Shown: positions 55,039 through 63,719, counted from the first letter of the stretch. The stretch: 64,000 nucleotides of DNA from Roseibium album (GCF_001404515.1 NZ_CXWE01000001.1:372001-436000); one strand, 5' to 3'. Numbers and translations are program-made. Notes: a model not told the origin generated them from the letters alone.

Positions 55039-55920
55039 ATGTTTGAACAGTTCGACATCAACCAGCTGCGCATGGCCTGTTTTGGCGGAATTTTTCTGGT
55101 CATGGCCCTGTTGGAAGCGGGACTGCCCAGGCGCCAGATGGAAAACGGCCGGCTCAAACGCTGGCCTACCAACTGGGGCCTTATCCTCCTCGATTCCATT
55201 CTTGTGCGCCTGATTTTTCCAATTGGAGGGGTTGGACTGGCGCTTCTGGCGCAGGAAAATGGCTGGGGTCTCTTCGGCTTGCTGGGTTGGACCGGTCTTC
55301 TCGCCGGGATTGTCACGTTCCTGGTTCTGGACCTCGCCGTCTGGGCCCAGCACGTGGCCTCGCACAAGGTTCCGCTGTTCTGGCGCATTCACCGCGTCCA
55401 TCATGCGGACAGCGAAGTCGATGCCACAACCGCGCTCAGGTTCCATCCGATCGAGATCCTTCTTTCCTTCGTTTGGAAGGGCCTCGTGATTGTCGCCCTT
55501 GGCGGACCTGTCGAAGCTGTTCTGGCCTTTGAAATCGTGCTGAACGCGTCCGCGGTTTTCGGGCATGCGAATATCCGGATTCCGAAAGGCTTCGATTGGC
55601 TGCTGCGCCTTTTGATCGTGACACCGGACATGCACCGGATCCACCATTCCGTGATACGACGGGAAACCGATTCAAACTACGGTTTCTATCTCTCCATCTG
55701 GGACAGGCTCTTCGGAACATATGTCGAGGAACCCGAAAAAGGACACCAGGCAATGGAAATCGGCCTCGGACCGTCTTTGACGCCCAACGCTCACAAGCTG
55801 CCATTCAGTCTTGTCATTCCGTTTCTTGAAAACAGGCGGATCAAGGAAGATGAGGGCGACAAGGCCGAAAGTGCGGACAAGGCATCAGTAAAAACTGAAG
55901 GGAAAATAACGCAGGTATAA
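55039..55920 (+). CDS. Sterol desaturase/fatty acid hydroxylase family protein
   Basis: A 293-residue integral membrane di-iron enzyme. Four hydrophobic segments are visible, and the histidine clusters are HVASHK, HRVHHAD and HRIHHS, with a fourth HP in ALRFHPIEI. It probably hydroxylates a membrane lipid. ATG 55039 with GGAAGAGA upstream gives a normal N-terminus. The last 60 residues are charged and lie in the cytoplasm. Its 3-prime end overlaps the convergent binding-protein gene by 36 bases. Confidence 0.88.
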   Translation: MFEQFDINQLRMACFGGIFLVMALLEAGLPRRQMENGRLKRWPTNWGLILLDSILVRLIFPIGGVGLALLAQENGWGLFGLLGWTGLLAGIVTFLVLDLAVWAQHVASHKVPLFWRIHRVHHADSEVDATTALRFHPIEILLSFVWKGLVIVALGGPVEAVLAFEIVLNASAVFGHANIRIPKGFDWLLRLLIVTPDMHRIHHSVIRRETDSNYGFYLSIWDRLFGTYVEEPEKGHQAMEIGLGPSLTPNAHKLPFSLVIPFLENRRIKEDEGDKAESADKASVKTEGKITQV

Positions 55921-56724
55921 CTCGCGGTAGATACCTTTTTGCTGCAATTGCCTGAGCGCGTAGTTGAGCGCGGCGGCGCGCTCGGTGTCCTCCGGTCTGG
56001 TCGCTATCGCCATGCCCTGGTCGAAATATCCAGGCTCCAGCCAGGGGCCGCCGACGAAGTCGCAACACCCCTCCGCCGCCTCGCTGGGCAACCAGAAGGC
56101 AAGACCCAGGCCGTCACCGAAATGCACGTCCGCTTCGCCGTTTTTGACCGCCGCACGGGCGGCGGCGACGGAGTCCAGTCCGAGTATGTCTGCACCGGGC
56201 CAGAAACGTTTTGCAAATGCCTCGTACCGTGATCCTGACACGACCGAAATGCTTTTGCCTGCAAGGGCTTGTTCGTCGAACGCTTTGGTGTCTTCTTTCT
56301 GGACAACGAATCTTGCGGGAAGTTTGAGATAATCGTCGGTAAAATTCAGCCGGCGCGTTGCGGGTAAGCTTCGCGAAAGGCCGGAAATGATGGCGTCGCC
56401 TTCTTCCTCGTCAAGTGCAGACAAAAGCACATTGAAGTTTTTGATCCTGAGCGCACAGGAACTTCCAAGTTCCTGGCAAAGGGCGCGGGCAAGATCGACA
56501 TTGAACCCGGTCAACCTGCCTTGAGGGTCGCGGAACACGAAGGGGGGATAGTTGTCGGTTGCGAGGAACTGGATCTTGTCCGGAATTGAATTTGGCCTGT
56601 CATGGACAGCTTTGGGATCCCAGAAGTTCGGAACGCGGACATCTGCGGACTGTCCGTAACCGGAAGCCGGAAGCAGAAAAACAACAAATACCGCGAACAG
56701 GGACGCGACCTGAAATTGCTTCAT
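55885..56724 (-). CDS. Periplasmic substrate-binding protein, family 3
   Basis: A 279-residue protein with a signal peptide (KQFQVASLFAVFVVFLLPAS, cut near GQS). The mature part starts with an unusual 30-residue extension containing NFWDPKAVHDRPNSIPDK, then the family pattern IQFLATDNYPPFVFRDPQGR, GFNVDLARALCQEL and DAIISGLSRSLPATRRLNFT. It binds an amino acid-like ligand. No permease or ATPase gene is adjacent, so it is an orphan binding protein or a signalling sensor. The last 36 bases overlap the convergent desaturase gene. Confidence 0.88.
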   Translation of the reverse strand: MKQFQVASLFAVFVVFLLPASGYGQSADVRVPNFWDPKAVHDRPNSIPDKIQFLATDNYPPFVFRDPQGRLTGFNVDLARALCQELGSSCALRIKNFNVLLSALDEEEGDAIISGLSRSLPATRRLNFTDDYLKLPARFVVQKEDTKAFDEQALAGKSISVVSGSRYEAFAKRFWPGADILGLDSVAAARAAVKNGEADVHFGDGLGLAFWLPSEAAEGCCDFVGGPWLEPGYFDQGMAIATRPEDTERAAALNYALRQLQQKGIYRELYLRYFPFSFY

Positions 56725-57032
56725 GAAACCTGAGCTCGTGAGACCGGGTTGCTTGTCATGGTTTCGGGCGACTGTCCATGTGACCGGGGCAGGCGAGTCG
56801 CCTTTCTTTCAGCAGATCATAGCGGAAACCGACACCGTGCGTCAGAAAAATAGGTTCCCTTGATCTCGGCACAAGATCACAAACACGGACAACGACGTCA
56901 GCGACGCGGCTCCATCCGGTCTGCGTGACAATCAGCCGGCTTCGTCCGCATCGCACCGTGTTGGTACGTGCAGATCGCCGAACAGGTATTCGCTGACCAA
57001 ACGCACCGAACTGGGAAAAGGAGCGTCAATGT
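56725..57032. other. Intergenic region, no supported gene
   Basis: These 308 bases lie between two minus-strand genes. A minus-strand frame at 56756-56956 with a GTG start is open for 66 codons but has no ribosome site and no recognisable pattern. The promoter of the binding-protein gene should be here. Confidence 0.45.
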
Positions 57033-57233
57033 TTAGTGAAGCTCATCCTTCTCCAGGTCCGTAAGACTGACCCGGTCAGCCATCTTGACCAGCCAGCGCA
57101 GGGTCTTTTTCTGTTCGCTATCCAGTTGATCCATCTCAGAAATTTTTAATACGGTTTCACGATGATTGTTCCAGGCCAGGAAAAAATCAACAACATCGGA
57201 CACATCATCAATTATAGAGCTTTTTTCAGACAA
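57033..57233 (-). CDS. Small acidic hypothetical protein
   Basis: A 66-residue, mostly helical acidic protein: SEKSSIIDDVSDVVDFFLAW, then NNHRETVLKISEMDQLDSEQ, KKTLRWLVKMADRVSL and a final TDLEKDELH. The composition looks like a real protein. The only start that covers it is TTG at 57233 with no good ribosome site; a start at an internal ATG would leave only 33 residues. No family is recognised. It is divergent from the SARP/TPR regulator. Confidence 0.45.
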   Translation of the reverse strand: MSEKSSIIDDVSDVVDFFLAWNNHRETVLKISEMDQLDSEQKKTLRWLVKMADRVSLTDLEKDELH

Positions 57234-57376
57234 TTTTCTTGCTCGCGGTTCTGTTCCTCACTGCGTGAGTTTAGAGGGAGTTGGCTGGACACGAGTGTGA
57301 AAAAAGTGTGAAGCGGTTGGATAGAGGCTATAACTGCTGTTCTATAGAATACGTATTTTTCTCGAGGCGATGGGGC

Positions 57377-59017
57377 ATGCGCGCAAAGTTATTGGAAATC
57401 AGTTTGTTCGGTTCCTGTATCGTCCGCTCGCTTGAGCCCGGGGCGTTCGAGATCACAGGCAAGAAGCACCGTGCAATCTTCGCGTTGCTTGCAACGGCGC
57501 CTCATGGCTGCAGAAGCCGGACTTTCCTGCAGGAAACCCTTTGGGGAGCCTCCTGTTATGATACGGGCAGGCAAAGCCTGCGGCGCGCCTTGTCAGACAT
57601 CAAGTCTGCAATGGGGCCATATTACAGTCAGCTCATCAACACCAACAATTCTGAAGTCACACTTGATTTGAGCAACGTCGTCTTCGCGGGTCAACCCGGA
57701 CAGGGGACGTTCCTGGAAGGCCTTGACGTGCCTGCGCCCCTGTTTGAGGAGTGGCGTGATTCGGTCAGAGCCAACCCTGAACAGATCCATGCGCTGTTCC
57801 GCGCGCCAACCTCCGCGTTGCCAAGACCGCCTGTGCCGACGGTAACGGTGATGCCGTTGCTCAGCATTGAAAGCAATCCCGAGCTGACGATACTGGGAGA
57901 CTGGTTTGCCGAAGAGATTTGCCGTTCGCTTTCCAGAACGAACCTCCTGGCGGTCATATCGCATTTTTCCAGTCGCTCACTTGCCGGACGCCGGATCGAT
58001 ATCGAGGTCATCCGTTCCAAGCTGAAAGTTGATTATTGCGTGGCAGGAAGCATCCGGCAGATCAACGACGAAGTTATTACAGATGTCGATTTTCTGGACG
58101 CCGAGACCGGGCGCATTTTGTGGACCCGGCAGTTCAGCGGAAAGCTGAATGACTTTATAAGTGACGCCGGTCAGGGCCTGACCAACATCGTGACATCCGT
58201 CGGCAATGCCATTGCTTCCGACACGCTGCGCTATGTTCGCGGTCGGCCGATCAGCGAAATCGCCGACCACAAGCTTCTGATGGCAAGCGTAAGCCTGATG
58301 CATCGTTCGACCCTGCGTGATTTCGCGAAATCACGCGAATTGCTTGATGAGGCCCTGAGGCGATCGCCACGGTCGGCGGAGGTGCATGCCTGGCGCGGCA
58401 AATGGCACGTCCTGAGTGTCATCAACGGTTGGAGTTCAGATCCGGCGAAAGACACGAAGAGTGCCGTTGGCAGTACTACCAAGGCGCTTGATATCGATCC
58501 GGAAAACGCGTTCTGCATGACAATCGACGGTTTTGCGCACAACAACTTGCTGCGACGGTTGGATGTGGCATCCAACCGCTACGAAATTGCACTTGACCAG
58601 AATCCGAATGAGGCACTCTCGTGGCTTTTGCGCGGAGCGCTCTACGCGTTTCAGGATTCAGGTGAACAAGCGGTTCATGCGGTCGACAAGGCCCGCAAGT
58701 TATCGCCCATTGATCCCTTCAGGTATTTTTACGATTGCCTGAGCGCGACAGCTTACCTGGCGGCAGAAGATTACGAAAAGGCGTTGCAGTTCGCCAACAG
58801 TTCGTTGGAGCGTAACCAACGACACCTTTCAACGTTGCGTGCAAAGATTATTGCACTTCATTTCCTGGATCGAACTGCGGAAGCAAAGGAAATTGCAGAT
58901 GAATTACGGCGCAGGCAGCCGACATTTTCGGTTGAGGGCTACATGAACGCACACCCGGCGGCCGACTATCAGGTTGGCCAAAATGCAATGCGCGCCCTGC
59001 GGGCGGTTGGTTTTTAG
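57377..59017 (+). CDS. SARP-like winged-helix regulator with TolB-like and TPR domains
   Basis: A 546-residue protein. Residues 1-100 resemble the SARP DNA-binding domain (ISLFGSCIVRSLEPGAFEIT, GKKHRAIFALLAT, LQETLWG and RQSLRRALSDIKSAMG). Residues 153-290 match the TolB-like region of adenylate cyclase-type regulators (TVTVMPLLSIESNPELTILG, YCVAGSIRQINDEVITDVDF, GRILWTRQFSGKLNDF). The remainder is a TPR-like helical array (LLDEALRRSPRSAEVHAWRG, ALDIDPENAF, ALSWLLRGALYAF). There is no catalytic cyclase domain. It opens a co-directional set with the PAP2 and subtilase genes (23- and 17-base gaps) and probably regulates them. ATG 57377 is preceded by GAGG. Confidence 0.85.
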   Translation: MRAKLLEISLFGSCIVRSLEPGAFEITGKKHRAIFALLATAPHGCRSRTFLQETLWGASCYDTGRQSLRRALSDIKSAMGPYYSQLINTNNSEVTLDLSNVVFAGQPGQGTFLEGLDVPAPLFEEWRDSVRANPEQIHALFRAPTSALPRPPVPTVTVMPLLSIESNPELTILGDWFAEEICRSLSRTNLLAVISHFSSRSLAGRRIDIEVIRSKLKVDYCVAGSIRQINDEVITDVDFLDAETGRILWTRQFSGKLNDFISDAGQGLTNIVTSVGNAIASDTLRYVRGRPISEIADHKLLMASVSLMHRSTLRDFAKSRELLDEALRRSPRSAEVHAWRGKWHVLSVINGWSSDPAKDTKSAVGSTTKALDIDPENAFCMTIDGFAHNNLLRRLDVASNRYEIALDQNPNEALSWLLRGALYAFQDSGEQAVHAVDKARKLSPIDPFRYFYDCLSATAYLAAEDYEKALQFANSSLERNQRHLSTLRAKIIALHFLDRTAEAKEIADELRRRQPTFSVEGYMNAHPAADYQVGQNAMRALRAVGF

Positions 59018-59040
59018 ACGAGTAATTGAAGGGGGTAATC

Positions 59041-60156
59041 ATGGCCTATTTCGGTGGAATTGGCGGTATCGGTGGAATTGGTGGCATAGGTGGCATTGGA
59101 GGTATCGGTGGCATTGGCGGCATCGGGAACCTGAATGCAACCGGTCTCGGCAGCTTTCTTGGAGGCAGTGGAGCGCTTGACCCTCTGACGATTCAAGGTC
59201 TGCAAACCAGTGCCCAGGCGATAAGTCATGCAGCCGGGGATGGAACCACTCATCCATCCAGGGAAATGAATTTTTCGTCGAGCGAAAACCTCGACAAATG
59301 GGCGGACTGGGTCCGGGCATCCCTTTATTTAAGCGATTTCATGAGCGAACTTTCCTGGGAAGCGAAACAAGGCCCCACCGATGAAGTGACGCTGTCCTAT
59401 CGCTCTCACGGCGGAGGTGCACTGCAGCCGTTCTTCTCCGTGGTCCGCCCCGATGGTGAACTGTTCGACAAACAGCTGGACCTTGTTCGTTCCTATATGG
59501 ACCAGCGCCCTGAACGCACTGCGGAAATTACGTCGCAACTCGGGTTCCCGACCCCTTATTTCGCAATGATAATCGGTCTCATCCCCGGCAGGAACAACAA
59601 GACCCTTGAACTGATCACCCTGACACAGGTTCTGGCAGCGCATGTTGCGATGATCGTGAAGCATCATCTGGCAATTCGGCGCCCTGACCGAATTGGAGTA
59701 TCGATCCTGCCAATGATCCCGACACCGGGTCATGGCAGCTTTCCGAGCGCGCATGCGACCGAGGCCTTCGCGGTCGTGCGTATGCTCGAGGGACTGATTG
59801 ATGCGTCGGGGTCTCATTATCCCGATGGTGACAAGCGCAAGAACCTGCTGCGCAAACAGGCCGAACGCATTGCCGTCAGCCGGACGGTTGCCGGAGTTCA
59901 TTACCCTGTCGACAGCTGGGCCGGTGCGTTGCTGGGCAAGATGGTTGGCGAGATGGTGTTGAACAAGTGTGGCGTGCAGACCGAAATGCGAGGGCTGAAA
60001 TACGAAGCCCGCGCGGAGTCGGACTTCATGATCTCGCAATATCAGCCGACCAAATGGGGCGCTCACGGTGTCTCCGAACTGGAGCTTTGCACTGTCGACA
60101 AGAGTGACCAGTTTGAATGGCTCTGGAAGAGTGCGGTCGATGAGTTTGACCTCTAG
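59041..60156 (+). CDS. PAP2/vanadium haloperoxidase-family protein with N-terminal Gly-Gly-Ile repeat
   Basis: A 371-residue protein. After MAYF come eight GGI repeats (residues 5-28), then a soluble helical domain and a PAP2 core. The three PAP2 motifs are complete in spacing: KX6RP (Lys207, Arg214, Pro215 in KHHLAIRRP), PSAH in GSFPSAHATEAFA (235-238, Ala replacing the usual Gly) and SRX5HX3D in SRTVAGVHYPVD (280-291). The absence of clear membrane helices fits soluble vanadium haloperoxidases or acid phosphatases rather than lipid phosphatases. There is no signal peptide. GAAGGGGG precedes the ATG. The repeat is unusual and probably structural. Confidence 0.87.
   Translation: MAYFGGIGGIGGIGGIGGIGGIGGIGGIGNLNATGLGSFLGGSGALDPLTIQGLQTSAQAISHAAGDGTTHPSREMNFSSSENLDKWADWVRASLYLSDFMSELSWEAKQGPTDEVTLSYRSHGGGALQPFFSVVRPDGELFDKQLDLVRSYMDQRPERTAEITSQLGFPTPYFAMIIGLIPGRNNKTLELITLTQVLAAHVAMIVKHHLAIRRPDRIGVSILPMIPTPGHGSFPSAHATEAFAVVRMLEGLIDASGSHYPDGDKRKNLLRKQAERIAVSRTVAGVHYPVDSWAGALLGKMVGEMVLNKCGVQTEMRGLKYEARAESDFMISQYQPTKWGAHGVSELELCTVDKSDQFEWLWKSAVDEFDL
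59053..59124 (+). repeat. Nine-base tandem repeat encoding (Gly-Gly-Ile)8
   Basis: Eight in-phase units of nine bases, each GGN-GGN-ATH, run from 59053 to 59124. Units vary only at third positions; GGTGGAATT and GGTGGCATT each occur twice. The synonymous variation shows selection on the protein sequence, while the near-identity would still allow length changes by slippage. Confidence 0.95.
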
Positions 60157-60173
60157 GAAAGGGCGAACCGAGC

Positions 60174-62318
60174 ATGACCGATACAAGCACAAATGACGGT
60201 GGTCTCGCAGACGCCGTCGCGATCAAGAACTATCTTGGCCCCTACGAAGCCTGGAATTTTGGTCTCGGCAAGGCCTACGCTTTTCCAGCTTATCGCGGTG
60301 ACGACGTTCGTTTTTTATCGGCATTGGCGGAACATCCAGAACCGCAAAGGCCGCATTCTCTTCTTGATAGTGTGGCGAGCGATGGTCACGGAATGTGGCT
60401 TCCGACCGTCTGGGGCAAGGAGGACGACGTTGCCCTGCGCTTCTGGCCGATCGTTGTTGAAAACCGTTCAGATGACGGCATTGCACCAGACAGCTTGGCC
60501 CTGAACCTCACGGAAGCGATGCCGTCGGACCCGATTGGAGAGGCACGCTTTCGCATGGCCTTTCCTGTTGAAGAGGAAGCGATGCACCGCCACGCCAGGC
60601 GAATGACGGCTGATCCGGACTGGAAACCGGATACAGGCGTCGGGACCGGTGATGGACCCAAAAGGACGATTAATGTGTTGGGGGTGATCGACGACGGCAT
60701 CCCGTTTGCTCACCGGAATTTCCGTGCTGCCGATGGCAAGAGAACCAGACTGGAATTCTGCTGGTTGCAATCGGCACACAAGAAAGAGGGGCAAGACCAT
60801 CCAAGTGTGCTGTTTGGCCGGGAGTTCACCCGAGAAACCATTGAACAGCTTATCGCGAAGCACCCGGAGGATGAGGATGCGCTTTATGCAGAGGCAGGAG
60901 CTTCCGACCAGCAGTTCGGTTCGGGGGCGGCCATCAACCGGCTTGCAACCCATGGCTCGAATGTCATGGATATTGCTGCTGGCTCAAATCCGGACAAGGG
61001 ACACGCCCCACCGGAAGAAACCCGTCTGATCGCCGTGCAGCTTCCCAACACCTATGGTTGGGACACGTCCAGTTTCGGCAAGGACATGTATATGCTGTCC
61101 GCCGTGCATTACATCCTTGAACGCGCAGAACGGATTGCTGAAGGTTACGGGGTCAAGGATATTCGCGTAACCATCAATATCAGTTACGGATTCTCGGCCG
61201 GTCGCCATGACGGGGAGGGAGAACTGGAAGCTGCGATGGATGAGATCGTCGCAAAGCGGCGCCAGTTGGGCAGACCGACCGCGATCGTCATACCATCCGG
61301 AAACACTTTCCAGGATCGGCTGCACGGGGAAATCACATCCGGTCACCTGGGGTCGGGGTCTTTTGAATTCAGCTGGAAAACCCAACCGAACGACCTGTCG
61401 TCAAACTACCTCGAAATATGGTTTCCCGATCAGCTGGATCCCGGTGACTTTGATCTTGAAGTCAAGGGTCCGTTTGGCAAAATCAGCGCTGAAATGGCGT
61501 TGAAACCCGATCCGTCATACCAGCATGGCGACCCGCGAAACTTCAAGTCAATTCAGCTCGATCCACCTCATCAAGGCGACGCCATCGGGCAGATCAGTCT
61601 CGACAATCACAGGAAGTCCGGTCGCTGGCGTGTCCTGATCGCGCTTGCGCCCAGTGAACCGCATGACCCTGCCTTGCCGGCAGCCCCTGCGGGTGAATGG
61701 AAGATTGTCCTGAGCCGCGGAGATGTGGCCCCCAGGGATCACGAACCGATCTATCTCTGGGTGCAACGCGATATCGATCTGGAGCCCTTTTTGACCGGTT
61801 CCCGTCAGAGCTATCTTCACGATGATGACTATCGCCTCGTAAGCGAAAAGGGTGCTGAAGAAGAGAGCGATCAACCAGACAGCAATGTGAAACGTTTCGG
61901 CAGCCTGAACGGGATGGCAACCGGCGCGACCACTTTGGTCGTTGCAGGATCGCGACCAGTGATCGGATCCCGTTTCGAAAGGGGTGAGTTGACGGCATCG
62001 ACCTTCAGCTCCGCCGGAAAAACCGCCTCCGGTCCAGCGGTCGGCGGCGTCGATTGCACGGCACGGGCTGACCGGTCGAACATAGTTCCCGGCATCGTCG
62101 GGGCAGGAACCCGCAGTGGTTCCTATTCTTCTGTTCAGGGTACAAGCGTTGCCGCGCCGCTGGTTGCAAGGCGACTTTCGGAAGCATTTGCCAGATGTTC
62201 GGACCAGGAGATCAAGAGCGCGGAAAAAGACAATTACCTTCCGATCGTGCAATCGATTGCATTATCGGATCAAAGTGTCGAGGGTCGTGCGCGATTAGGT
62301 GAATTTCTGGTTATTTGA
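60174..62318 (+). CDS. Subtilisin-like S8 serine protease without signal peptide
   Basis: A 714-residue protein. The catalytic set is in the subtilase order: Asp173 in NVLGVIDDGIPFAH, His260 in LATHGSNVMDIAAG, the oxyanion Asn377 in VIPSGNTF and Ser658 in VQGTSVAAPLVARR. About 165 residues precede the Asp and are not a typical I9 propeptide. Between Asn and Ser lies an insertion of some 200 residues (about 395-600) that looks like beta-rich domains (SGSFEFSWKTQPNDLSSNYL, SGRWRVLIALAPSEP). No signal peptide or membrane segment is visible, so it is intracellular or exported by another route. It starts 17 bases after the PAP2 gene and ends at a terminator. Confidence 0.9.
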   Translation: MTDTSTNDGGLADAVAIKNYLGPYEAWNFGLGKAYAFPAYRGDDVRFLSALAEHPEPQRPHSLLDSVASDGHGMWLPTVWGKEDDVALRFWPIVVENRSDDGIAPDSLALNLTEAMPSDPIGEARFRMAFPVEEEAMHRHARRMTADPDWKPDTGVGTGDGPKRTINVLGVIDDGIPFAHRNFRAADGKRTRLEFCWLQSAHKKEGQDHPSVLFGREFTRETIEQLIAKHPEDEDALYAEAGASDQQFGSGAAINRLATHGSNVMDIAAGSNPDKGHAPPEETRLIAVQLPNTYGWDTSSFGKDMYMLSAVHYILERAERIAEGYGVKDIRVTINISYGFSAGRHDGEGELEAAMDEIVAKRRQLGRPTAIVIPSGNTFQDRLHGEITSGHLGSGSFEFSWKTQPNDLSSNYLEIWFPDQLDPGDFDLEVKGPFGKISAEMALKPDPSYQHGDPRNFKSIQLDPPHQGDAIGQISLDNHRKSGRWRVLIALAPSEPHDPALPAAPAGEWKIVLSRGDVAPRDHEPIYLWVQRDIDLEPFLTGSRQSYLHDDDYRLVSEKGAEEESDQPDSNVKRFGSLNGMATGATTLVVAGSRPVIGSRFERGELTASTFSSAGKTASGPAVGGVDCTARADRSNIVPGIVGAGTRSGSYSSVQGTSVAAPLVARRLSEAFARCSDQEIKSAEKDNYLPIVQSIALSDQSVEGRARLGEFLVI

Positions 62319-62343
62319 ATTAGTAAAAGTTGAAAATTTACTC

Positions 62344-62370
62344 AAAAGCCCGGTTTCAGCCGGGCTTTTT
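62344..62370 (+). terminator. Terminator after the subtilase gene
   Basis: The stem AAGCCCGG (62346-62353) and CCGGGCTT (62360-62367) has a six-base loop and continues into TTTTT. It ends the SARP-PAP2-S8 operon and separates it from the SGNH gene. Confidence 0.9.
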
Positions 62371-62674
62371 CATTTGTTCGGAACTTAATTCACGCTTTTC
62401 TCACGCGCGTGAGCGCAATGAATATTGTAACTAATAGCCTCAAGAGCAGAGCAACAGCACAGACGCGTTCCGGAGACGGAAACAAGTGCGACAGAAGTAT
62501 CCCTCGAAAGGTGGTTCCGTGAAGAGGGAAGATTGAGCGTCCGGCTTTGAAACGGATATTTGCGGGCCACGATGCACCGGGAAACGGTTGCCACGAGGCC
62601 CGACGCGAGGAAGACAGCCCCATCGACTGCCTGCTTCCTCAAACAACGTATCGACGAAAGCTTTGGAGGTAATC
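62371..62674. other. Intergenic region upstream of the SGNH-like gene
   Basis: About 300 bases with no supported gene. A perfect 14-base palindrome, CTCACGCGCGTGAG, lies at 62400-62413. The region should contain the promoter of the following gene; TTGGAGGT at its end is that gene's ribosome site. Confidence 0.5.
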
Positions 62675-63574
62675 ATGTACGCCGACATCCTGGAAGCGAC
62701 AGTCTTGAACAACACGCGATATGAGAAGGATCCCAACAGATGCCTTGCCTATCACGTTCTGGATGACAATCGTGTTCCACTTACTCAAGAGCAGGTTGCT
62801 GTTGAGTGGTCAGCGTCAGGCAAGGGAGAAGATGCGCACCCGATCAGGATTCGCCGGTCGCCGATCCGCATCTGCGCAAGTGGTGACTCCTGGATCAACG
62901 TTGTGATCGAAGTGTCACGGTATCTTGGCTACAACAAGACCTTCTTCGACATCCTCGAATGTTACTACCAGACAGCAAGCTCTGCCTGGCCGGGATACAC
63001 CTTCGACGACCTGATCGAGCAAAAGCCTTTCCGCGTTCACGTGGATACCGGTGTCTATGATTATTTCGTGTTTTCAGGCGGCGGCAACGAGCTGCTGGGC
63101 GGCTGCGCTCTTTCCAGGCTGCTGAAGGACAGAAGCGCTGTATTGGGGTCCGATCGTGCGGAAGACTATCTGCACATGGATCGACTGGAAGCGGTTCTGG
63201 AGAAGTTGAAAAAGGGATATGTCGAGATTGCCGAACACGTCCTGAAACAGGCGCCGCGCACGCAGTTGCTTGTCCAGGGATACGACTATCCGGTCGCACA
63301 CAGCGACGGGCCATGGTTCGGTCGTCCCTTCGCAAAGCGCAATTTCCGCTTCGAAGCTGACAAGGAACTGATCAACGCGATCCTGACTTATCTCGTCGAC
63401 CGTTTCTACGGCTTCCTTCACGATGTCGATTCTCAGTTTCCGAACGTGACCGTGGTTGATATCCGGAACATGGTTCGCGGTCGCTGGACGGACGAATTTC
63501 ACCCCGAAGTCGAGGCATCAAAGGATATTGCCGGTTACTATCGAAACGTGATTGACGGGTATCATTTTGTGTAA
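62675..63574 (+). CDS. SGNH/GDSL-like hydrolase
   Basis: A 299-residue protein with the blocks of SGNH hydrolases in order. The nucleophile motif is RICASGDSWINVV (Gly70, Asp71, Ser72), the Asn block is FVFSGGGNELLGG (Asn138), and the Asp-x-x-His block is TDEFHPEVEAS (Asp273, His276). The family cleaves esters or acyl groups. There is no signal peptide and the 60 residues before the Ser are extra. ATG 62675 has TTGGAGGT upstream. It lies after the subtilase operon in the same direction, with its own promoter region. Its link with that operon is inferred only from position. Confidence 0.82.
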   Translation: MYADILEATVLNNTRYEKDPNRCLAYHVLDDNRVPLTQEQVAVEWSASGKGEDAHPIRIRRSPIRICASGDSWINVVIEVSRYLGYNKTFFDILECYYQTASSAWPGYTFDDLIEQKPFRVHVDTGVYDYFVFSGGGNELLGGCALSRLLKDRSAVLGSDRAEDYLHMDRLEAVLEKLKKGYVEIAEHVLKQAPRTQLLVQGYDYPVAHSDGPWFGRPFAKRNFRFEADKELINAILTYLVDRFYGFLHDVDSQFPNVTVVDIRNMVRGRWTDEFHPEVEASKDIAGYYRNVIDGYHFV

Positions 63575-63678
63575 GTTTTCAGTTTTGCGGGCAACCGCAC
63601 CAGATCTTTTGCCGACGGTCCGAAAGGACCTGAAGCGCTAGGCATTTAATCTGAAATTTGTTTTTAATCGTGTTCGGT

Positions 63679-63709
63679 GGCGGGGCTTGTCCCCGCCGCT
63701 TATTTTTTT
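63679..63709 (+). terminator. Terminator after the SGNH-like gene
   Basis: The stem GGCGGGG (63679-63685) and CCCCGCC (63691-63697) has a CTTGT loop and is followed by GCTTATTTTTTT. It lies between two convergent genes. Confidence 0.88.
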
Positions 63710-63719
63710 GAGGCGAGAC

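Noticed and set aside
56756-56956. A 66-codon open frame on the minus strand with a GTG start
   Set aside because: It has no ribosome site, no recognisable pattern and sits in a promoter region; composition alone is not enough.
59053-59124. A CRISPR-like or non-coding tandem repeat
   Set aside because: The units are nine bases, contiguous, in frame and vary only at third codon positions, so it is a coding repeat.
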